A DNA stretch of 14,707 nt from positions 1-14,707 of the forward strand of contig JAADYZ010000023.1 of NCBI GenBank assembly GCA_010092775.1, in the 5' to 3' direction. The position numbers were made by a program, and so were the translations under genes. This stretch comes from Chloroflexota bacterium. Its GTDB lineage: Bacteria; Chloroflexota; Anaerolineae; Aggregatilineales; UBA3940. The notes below the pieces were generated by a model. The model saw only the letters and a program-made list of their open reading frames with translations. It made no database searches and was not told where the DNA came from. Shown here in pieces: positions 6,740 to 11,821 of this stretch. Numbering within the stretch: position 1 is the stretch's first letter; each line of letters starts with the position of its first letter.

Positions 6740-6759
6740 TGGTCTAAGTCGGAAGGTCG

Positions 6760-7395
6760 CTAGATGCTCATCAACATTTGTAAGGAATGCTCGCTCACGC
6801 CGAGGTGCACCTCATGTTCGGCCACTTCGGTGACCCAGTCGGCGGGTATGGCGCGCTCTTCAGGAAAGAGCAATCCCTGCGAGACAAAGATATGGGTTAT
6901 TTCGTCTGTGTCATTGTCCACAACAACACGACTCACATCGCCAACCTTTTGACCGGTGCGGCTGATGACGTCAGCGCCCGCCTTCAACGCGACAGTATCA
7001 TCAGGGATGTTGCGCTCGACGGTGAGGGGACTAGCGTGAGGTGGCGTAGCCATCAGCGTACTCCAACGCATCGCTCCTACTGGAGGATAGTAGTACAAGG
7101 GGTTGACATAGCGCTGACCATAGATCATCTGAATTTCCGCCGGATCAGGGCGCACGTAGTGAGTTTCCTTAAACAGCGGATACTTGCCGGCATCTCCTCT
7201 ACGCAGGATGACCTGTTCGCCGTCTGCGAATGCGATCTCTTGAACAGGGATAACGCGGTCTTCGCTGAATAGTACGCCTTTACGCACGACGAATCCACTG
7301 ATTTTATTGCTGCGTGGGTCGAGTACAAAGCGGTCAATGTCACCCAAGCGGTCTTTCTGTGCTGTGAATACCGGTGTTCCTTCAATAAGTTGCAT
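6760..7395 (-). CDS. Protein with two PRC-barrel domains
   Basis: A 211-residue soluble protein with two copies of the PRC-barrel fold (small beta-barrels found in ribosome maturation factor RimM and photosynthetic reaction-centre H subunits). The first copy, about residues 1-65, reads EGTPVFTAQKDRLGDIDRFV then ISGFVVRKGVLFSEDRVIPV. The second, about 132-200, reads KAGADVISRTGQKVGDVSRVV then ITHIFVSQGLLFPEERAIPA. A Tyr/Pro-rich linker (QRYVNPLYYYPPVG) joins them. Such stand-alone PRC-barrel proteins are common in stress-linked clusters but their ligands are mostly unknown. AAGGAG lies seven bases before the ATG. It is the second gene after the HdeD-like gene, 49 bases apart, probably one transcript. 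Confidence 0.9.
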   Translation of the reverse strand: MQLIEGTPVFTAQKDRLGDIDRFVLDPRSNKISGFVVRKGVLFSEDRVIPVQEIAFADGEQVILRRGDAGKYPLFKETHYVRPDPAEIQMIYGQRYVNPLYYYPPVGAMRWSTLMATPPHASPLTVERNIPDDTVALKAGADVISRTGQKVGDVSRVVVDNDTDEITHIFVSQGLLFPEERAIPADWVTEVAEHEVHLGVSEHSLQMLMSI

Positions 7396-7444
7396 AATGG
7401 GTCTCCTTCTAAACTCTCAGATTCTTTTGGGCTCGAAGCACTGC

Positions 7445-7999
7445 TCAGGCCATCTGGCCAAATTGCTCAGGATTACCCCGCAGACGCAGGCCCAGGGCAA
7501 TCAGCGTTACACCAAAGACAAGCGCATAGGCACCAATCAACCAGGCTACTGCCAGGGCGCCTGGGATGGGGAATATGACTAGATAGATTCCAAATAGCAG
7601 GGATAGTACCCCACCGAGTGCCAAGAGCCATTCGTTTTCATGCTCCTTGCGCAAGTGCACCGCTGCAACAATCTCCAGGATGCCAGTGACAATCGTCCAG
7701 GCGGCGATCAGAAAGAGCAGGGCAACACCCGTTAAGTTAGGCCAGATAAATGTCAATGCACCAACGGCAAGTCCGACAATGCCTTCAAGCAGGCCAACCC
7801 ACCACTGCGGATAGCTGCCTGCGTCGGATACGCTGTTAACCAGATTCAAGATGCCATCCACAACGACAAACGCACCAAATAGATACACTAATGAGACCAA
7901 GGTTAAGCCTGGTAAGGCGATCGCCAAGGCACCAAATAGGATCGCAATGACACCGCGAACCACCAACATCCACCAATTCCGCTGTATAGCTTTTAGCAA
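7445..7999 (-). CDS. HdeD family membrane protein (DUF308), TTG start
   Basis: A 184-residue integral membrane protein with about six hydrophobic helices arranged as three repeated pairs (near 12-30, 35-55, 68-87, 92-112, 125-145, 150-172). The opening RNWWMLVVRGVIAILFGALA and the repeated small-residue WxxLLxGxxxLxxGxxxF pattern match HdeD, the inner-membrane acid-resistance protein of enterobacteria (about 190 residues); in other phyla the role is not established. The start is TTG at 7999: GAAGGAG lies eight bases upstream (8008-8014), and the protein then begins MLKAIQRNWW like typical family members. The PRC-barrel gene follows on the same strand, which suggests a joint envelope-stress function. 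I see no convincing promoter upstream. Confidence 0.9.
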   Translation of the reverse strand: MLKAIQRNWWMLVVRGVIAILFGALAIALPGLTLVSLVYLFGAFVVVDGILNLVNSVSDAGSYPQWWVGLLEGIVGLAVGALTFIWPNLTGVALLFLIAAWTIVTGILEIVAAVHLRKEHENEWLLALGGVLSLLFGIYLVIFPIPGALAVAWLIGAYALVFGVTLIALGLRLRGNPEQFGQMA

Positions 8000-8007
8000 A
8001 GAACCAA

Positions 8008-8014
8008 CTCCTTC
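8008..8014 (-). promoter_or_regulatory. Ribosome binding site that supports the TTG start of the HdeD-like gene
   Basis: GAAGGAG on the minus strand, eight bases before the TTG at 7999. No ATG in frame has an equivalent site. Confidence 0.7.
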
Positions 8015-8140
8015 GGTTTAGTCTAGGGCAATTCATTTAGCTTTACTGTATGATTGATAGGGTCAACATGTCCTCAAGCAAACCTAAACAGGTCTTTAGA
8101 TGCATCACGTGGGCGAGGCCCGCTGGGGAGGCCACCTGAC

Positions 8141-9064
8141 ATGAGAAACTCAGAAGCTACAGCTGCCCTGGCTGCCCAATTTGGTGAGCGCCTGTTGATC
8201 GACGAGCCTTTGGCTCGCCACACCTCAGCTCGGATCGGTGGCCCGGCTGATGCATTCCTGGCCGCCCAGACCATTGACGATCTGCGTGAAGCGGCCCGCA
8301 TCGCCTGGAGCCACGAGCTACCACTGACCTTGTTGGGCGGCGGCAGCAACGTATTGATCAGCGATGAAGGCATCCGGGGGCTGGTGCTGCGCAATCAAAG
8401 CGATTGGCATGAGATTGACGGGAATCAGGTGCGGGTCGCCTCGGGCGTTAACTCGATCCGCTTAGCCCGGACCCTTGCCAATCAGGGCTTGGCGGGCTTC
8501 GAGTGGGCGATCGGGGTGCCGGGAAGCATCGGCGGAGCGCTCTACGGCAACGCCGGGGCACATGGATCAGACATGGCAGCCAATGTGCTGTCGGCTGAGG
8601 TGGCGATTCCCCATGAAGATGAGGGCCTTAAGACGAAGGTGTGGTCGAACGAGGAGCTGGCTTTTGACTATCGGTCGTCGGTGATAAAACGAGAGCGCCG
8701 CCGCTGTGTGATTCTGGCGGTGACCTTCGGCTTCGAGCCAGATGCCCCCGAAGAAATTCACGCGCGGATGGAGGAGTACAACGCCTATCGTAAGCGCACC
8801 CAGCCACCCGGCGCTACCTTGGGCAGCATGTTCAAGAATCCGCCCGGCGACTACGCTGGGCGATTGATCGATGCCGCCGGACTAAAGGGCTTCCGGATTG
8901 GTGGCGCGCAGATCAGTGAGAAGCACGCCAACTTCTTCTTGAACAGCGAGGAAGCCAGCGCAGGCGAGATCAAAGCCCTGATCGACTATGCAGCCAGCCG
9001 CGTTTACGATCAGTTTGGCGTTCATCTCAAGTTGGAGATTGAGCTACTAGGCGATTGGGGCTGA
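8141..9064 (+). CDS. murB: UDP-N-acetylenolpyruvoylglucosamine reductase MurB
   Basis: MurB reduces UDP-GlcNAc-enolpyruvate to UDP-MurNAc with NADPH and FAD, in the cytoplasmic stage of peptidoglycan synthesis. The 307-residue length and the motifs fit the shorter type II form. Visible are HTSARIGGPAD near the start, the FAD-binding LLGGGSNVLISD (residues 64-75), GVPGSIGGALYGNAGAHG (125-142), YRSS with Arg179, GSMFKNP with the proton-donor Ser229, and the C-terminal KLEIELLG with Glu299. The ATG at 8141 is chosen over an in-frame ATG at 8054: GGGGAGG lies nine bases upstream (8125-8131) and the 29 extra residues have no family counterpart. It stands alone here rather than in the usual mur/fts cluster. 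Its last 38 bases overlap the 3' end of the gene on the opposite strand. A weak TATGAT at 8049-8054 may be its -10. Confidence 0.95.
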   Translation: MRNSEATAALAAQFGERLLIDEPLARHTSARIGGPADAFLAAQTIDDLREAARIAWSHELPLTLLGGGSNVLISDEGIRGLVLRNQSDWHEIDGNQVRVASGVNSIRLARTLANQGLAGFEWAIGVPGSIGGALYGNAGAHGSDMAANVLSAEVAIPHEDEGLKTKVWSNEELAFDYRSSVIKRERRRCVILAVTFGFEPDAPEEIHARMEEYNAYRKRTQPPGATLGSMFKNPPGDYAGRLIDAAGLKGFRIGGAQISEKHANFFLNSEEASAGEIKALIDYAASRVYDQFGVHLKLEIELLGDWG

Positions 9065-9434
9065 GTTCGGATGCTCCACTTAGACCGACTGTGTTGGGCA
9101 ACTGCTCCACAATGTCAATCCTATGATAGAGCGCAGCGAAGATATGCGCTAAGCGCTCCGCAAAGCAGTTCTTGCCTACGATCAGCACACGGTGGTTGAT
9201 GGCTGGATGGCTAAAGATCGGATGCTGAGCCATCGTAGGGAAGGTATTCAACACGTTGGGCGGCAGGCAAACCTGGGCCAAATTCAAGACATAGGTGACT
9301 GGGCTGTCCATCGCTTCGATCAATCGAAGTACACGTCGATGGGCCTCCGCAACCTCTTCGAAGGTGATGTCACCTTCAAGTATGATCTCTACTACATGGG
9401 TTTGGCGCTGATACCAGCCAAGCCGGTAGCTCAT
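9027..9434 (-). CDS. STAS/SpoIIAA-like small protein, third copy in the window
   Basis: A 135-residue protein with the strand/helix order of a STAS-like domain: MSYRLGWYQRQTHVVEIILEGDITFEEVAEAHRRV (strand, strand, helix, given in part), VTYVLNLAQV, HRVLIVGKNCFAERLAHIF and a final hydrophobic DIVE. It is closest in style to Chloroflexi single-domain proteins of unknown function and only distantly similar to the tandem pair. Instead of the usual acidic-Ala-Leu ending it has a polar tail, SELSPNRLVAQSPT, encoded antisense to the end of murB. The ATG at 9434 is preceded by GGGAGTG 12 bases upstream, a loose spacing. It is divergent from the methyltransferase gene. Confidence 0.78.
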   Translation of the reverse strand: MSYRLGWYQRQTHVVEIILEGDITFEEVAEAHRRVLRLIEAMDSPVTYVLNLAQVCLPPNVLNTFPTMAQHPIFSHPAINHRVLIVGKNCFAERLAHIFAALYHRIDIVEQLPNTVGLSGASELSPNRLVAQSPT

Positions 9435-9475
9435 AATTGCATTTCACTCCCAATTGTGAGGGCCGTATTACCGAA

Positions 9476-9504
9476 AGAATATACCTAGTCCCTTTCGAGG
9501 TCAA
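9476..9504 (-). promoter_or_regulatory. Promoter of the third STAS-like gene
   Basis: On the minus strand TTGACC (9499-9504), a 17-base spacer and TATTCT (9476-9481), predicted start near 9469. Between the start and the ATG lies CTCCCAATTGTGAG (9447-9460), a palindrome with one mismatch that could be an operator. Confidence 0.45.
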
Positions 9505-9515
9505 TGAGGGAAACT

Positions 9516-9545
9516 ATGTACTTAGATCTTGAACAATGGAGCTAG
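9516..9545 (+). CDS. Possible nine-residue leader peptide before the methyltransferase
   Basis: ATG TAC TTA ... AGC TAG encodes MYLDLEQWS. GAGGG (9506-9510) sits five bases before its ATG, a better site than that of the methyltransferase itself. The stop is seven bases before the ATG at 9553, so ribosomes could reinitiate there. It may equally be chance. Confidence 0.3.
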   Translation: MYLDLEQWS

Positions 9546-9552
9546 TCCAGCT

Positions 9553-10332
9553 ATGACTGTTCTGCGGCGTTTGCTGGCCCACCCGCGCACGCGGCATCTC
9601 GACATAGACAATCCATCTGTCACGGAACTGCGACGGGAGATCATCCATCAGAATCGCTTTCTTTGGCAGATTTATGATCAATGGTACCGGCGGATGGCTG
9701 CGGCGGTCCCATCTGGGGAGGGGTCAGTGGTTGAACTGGGCAGCGGAGCAGGCTTTCTAGACGACTATCTTCCGGCCTGCATCAGCACGGACATCTTCCC
9801 TGTGGCGAATCTGGGGCTGGTCTGCGATGGGCAGGCAATGCCCTTTGCCAGCGGATCACTGCGGGCCTTGCTGATGGTCGATGTTTTCCATCATGTGCCG
9901 GACAGCCGGGCCTTGCTTCAGGAAGCGGCGCGCTGCTTGCGCCCCGGCGGGGTAATGGTCATGAACGAGCCCTGGGTGACGCCCTGGTCGCGGCTAATCT
10001 ATCAGAATCTGCACCATGAGCCCTTTATCGATGACGCCACGCGCTGGGGATTTGATACCACTGGGCCGCTGTCGGGCGCTAACATTGCCTTACCCTGGAT
10101 TGTCTTCGAGCGCGACCGTGACCAATTCGAGGCGGAGTACCCACAGTGGCGCGTTCGGCGCATCCAACCGCACACACCCTTTCGCTATCTCGTCTCCGGT
10201 GGCGTGTCGATGCGCCAGCTTATGCCGGGCTGGACCTTCCCGTTGTGGACAGGGCTTGAGCACCTGCTGAGCCCCGCCCGGCATTGGCTGGGCATGTTTG
10301 CGCTAATCGAGTTGGAGCGGCGCGCGGGTTAA
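9553..10332 (+). CDS. Class I SAM-dependent methyltransferase
   Basis: A 259-residue protein of the Methyltransf_11 type. Motif I is VVELGSGAGFLDDY; the following strand is ISTDIFP; motif II is the FASGSLRALLMVDVFHHVPD stretch; and the post-motif region is RCLRPGGVMVMNEPWVTP. The N-terminal RRLLAHPRTRHLDIDNPSVT segment is a cap that I associate with Chloroflexi and cyanobacterial members of unknown substrate. The C-terminal third (GPLSGANIALPWIVF and on) is also conserved-looking and probably binds the substrate, which I cannot name. The ATG at 9553 is preferred over a TTG at 9529 because GGAG lies at 9538-9541 and the protein then begins MTVLRRLLAHP. It converges with the next gene, sharing TTAA as both stop codons. 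Confidence 0.88.
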   Translation: MTVLRRLLAHPRTRHLDIDNPSVTELRREIIHQNRFLWQIYDQWYRRMAAAVPSGEGSVVELGSGAGFLDDYLPACISTDIFPVANLGLVCDGQAMPFASGSLRALLMVDVFHHVPDSRALLQEAARCLRPGGVMVMNEPWVTPWSRLIYQNLHHEPFIDDATRWGFDTTGPLSGANIALPWIVFERDRDQFEAEYPQWRVRRIQPHTPFRYLVSGGVSMRQLMPGWTFPLWTGLEHLLSPARHWLGMFALIELERRAG

Positions 10333-10736
10333 TCGGCCTCGCCCTGCTGTTCGCTCAGGAATTGATGCGCCCATTCAAGCGCTTCTGCCCGTTCGGGGAA
10401 GACTGGGACCATCATGCCCCCATATTGGGCCTGCTTCATGAAGTCAGACGCCATTTTGGCGATAGGCTGATCATGGACGAACACGTTGAGGAAACGCTTG
10501 TCACGCAACGATCCCGGTTCATTGTTGATCAACTGGCCCAAAGACAGCACTAGATCACTGAAGCCCATTGAACTCATCTGATTGCCATCCCCGACCCGCA
10601 CGATAGTCCCGCTGGTGGCTCCGGCGGCTTCGGCGGAAGCGGCAACGACCCCCTTCAGATCCTCACGCAGGTTCATGGGATCAAGGTAAGTGACATACAT
10701 CAGATTGGGCGTGATCATCTCAACTTCGAAAGCCAT
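10329..10736 (-). CDS. STAS/SpoIIAA-like small protein, fourth copy in the window
   Basis: A 135-residue soluble protein: an N-terminal strand pair (FEVEMITPNLMYVTYLDPMN), a helix (LREDLKGVVAASAEAAG), a strand (TIVRVGDG), a long helical middle, a strand (RFLNVFVHDQP) and the ending VPVFPERAEALEWAHQFL. That ending has the same acidic-Ala-Leu-x-Trp layout as the tandem pair at 3870-4768, which places it loosely in the STAS/SEC14-like group. Function is unknown. AAGGAG lies six bases before the ATG. Its stop codon overlaps that of the methyltransferase. No clear promoter is visible in the AT-richer 266-base region upstream, which it shares with the divergent epimerase gene. Confidence 0.8.
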   Translation of the reverse strand: MAFEVEMITPNLMYVTYLDPMNLREDLKGVVAASAEAAGATSGTIVRVGDGNQMSSMGFSDLVLSLGQLINNEPGSLRDKRFLNVFVHDQPIAKMASDFMKQAQYGGMMVPVFPERAEALEWAHQFLSEQQGEAD

Positions 10737-10925
10737 TTCAAACTCCTTGGATTGTTAGAAAATGGTTACCTGCTTGATTTACCCTAGTTTACCCCTTTTG
10801 CTATGGTTCATTCGGTCCTGTCATCAGTTTGTATGCCTAGCTGGATAGTTCATGAAGTCAACTTAAAGCAGCATGACATCTTATGAACGGATTGTGATGA
10901 GGATCGAAAAGACATCTGAATCTTT

Positions 10926-10955
10926 TTGACCTGGAGCCCGTCTAAAGGCTAAGAT
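10926..10955 (+). promoter_or_regulatory. Promoter of the epimerase gene
   Basis: TTGACC (10926-10931), an 18-base spacer and TAAGAT (10950-10955), predicted start near 10962. A second possible -10, TACAAT at 10971-10976, has no matching -35. Confidence 0.45.
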
Positions 10956-11002
10956 CAAATACTAGCACCATACAATGACGATGCGATTCTTGGGAGGATG
11001 GC

Positions 11003-11680
11003 ATGCCCTCAGTTATGCGAATTGACCACATTGCGGTGGTCGTCCCTGATATCGATGACGCACGCGGCTTCTATGAGCGCCTGTTGGGCCTCACGGTAGC
11101 CGATGTCGAACAGGTCGATGAGCAAGAGGTGGTCGTCGCCTTCATGCCAACGGGCGACAGTGAGATCGAACTGCTGGAACCACTCAACGATACCAGCGGC
11201 GTCGCTCGCTTCATGGAAAAACGCGGACCAGGGATTCACCACATTTGCCTGGCGGTCGATGACATCGACGGGATGCTGGCCCGCCTGAAAGAGGCCGGGG
11301 CCCAGTTGATCAATGAAGAGGCTGTCATTGGCGCAGGCGGTCGGAGGGTGGCCTTTGTGCATCCGAAGGCCAGCAACGGGGTGTTGATTGAGTTGGTCGA
11401 AGAGCAGATGCCACAGATTCAACCCAGGATTTCGAGCGAAACCGTTGAACCCGAGCGCAGCAGCCCCGCTGATAGCGTCAAGCAGACTGCCAGCCGCTTC
11501 ACCCGTGAATCGCGGGCATTGGCAGCCGGGGTGCGAGCCTTTGTGCAGGCCCTGCGGCAGCCCGCCTTGCCGCGCAGCGGCGGATACAGCAACCAATTCT
11601 ACTTCGATCAACAGCTCCATATGCAATCCGGTGGCATCACCCTCAAAGCCGAGGGCGAGCAGCTCATCTTGTTTGAGTAG
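11003..11680 (+). CDS. mce: Methylmalonyl-CoA epimerase with a 90-residue C-terminal extension
   Basis: Residues 1-133 are a complete VOC-fold methylmalonyl-CoA epimerase, which interconverts the (2R) and (2S) forms of methylmalonyl-CoA in propionate metabolism. Metal-site candidates are His9 (IDHIAV), Glu56 (EIELLEP), His80 (GIHHICL) and Glu130 (GVLIEL); FMEKRGPGIHH and GAGGRRVAFVHPK are typical of the family. The enzyme is usually 130-150 residues long, but this one continues to 225. The tail has a Pro/Ser/Glu-rich linker (about 135-160), a basic helix SRFTRESRALAAGVRAFVQAL (166-185, given approximately) and a possible beta-hairpin ending GGITLKAEGEQLILFE. I do not recognise the tail. GGGAGG lies five bases before the ATG at 11003. 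It is monocistronic: terminator follows. Methylmalonyl-CoA mutase is not in the window. Confidence 0.92.
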   Translation: MPSVMRIDHIAVVVPDIDDARGFYERLLGLTVADVEQVDEQEVVVAFMPTGDSEIELLEPLNDTSGVARFMEKRGPGIHHICLAVDDIDGMLARLKEAGAQLINEEAVIGAGGRRVAFVHPKASNGVLIELVEEQMPQIQPRISSETVEPERSSPADSVKQTASRFTRESRALAAGVRAFVQALRQPALPRSGGYSNQFYFDQQLHMQSGGITLKAEGEQLILFE

Positions 11681-11702
11681 CAAGCGACGGACTGAAGCCT
11701 TG

Positions 11703-11731
11703 CATGCGCCGTCTCGGGCGCATGTTTGATT
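11703..11731 (+). terminator. Intrinsic terminator of the epimerase gene
   Basis: CATGCGCC (11703-11710) and GGCGCATG (11717-11724) form a perfect 8-bp stem with a 6-base loop, followed by TTTGATT. It lies 23 bases after the stop and ahead of the next promoter. Confidence 0.7.
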
Positions 11732-11738
11732 CCGACCC

Positions 11739-11779
11739 TTGACCCGCGCCGAGTGCCTCGCATACAATGGCGCTAGCGC
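11739..11779 (+). promoter_or_regulatory. Promoter of the STAND gene with a palindrome at the start site
   Basis: TTGACC (11739-11744), an 18-base spacer and TACAAT (11763-11768); the predicted start is near 11775. The 10-bp perfect palindrome GCGCTAGCGC (11770-11779) covers that start and could be an operator. The leader is about 47 bases, with GGAGG at 11806-11810, 11 bases before the ATG. Confidence 0.6.
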
Positions 11780-11821
11780 ACATCGTGATGAGGCTGCCCC
11801 GCAGCGGAGGACACTTTCCCC

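Noticed and set aside
8054..8140. N-terminal extension of MurB to an ATG at 8054
   Set aside because: No ribosome binding site there; GGGGAGG and the family N-terminus favour 8141.
9447..9460. Lac-operator-like AATTGTGAG inside a palindrome
   Set aside because: Only half of a lac-type operator matches and no LacI-family regulator is present; kept only as a possible operator note.
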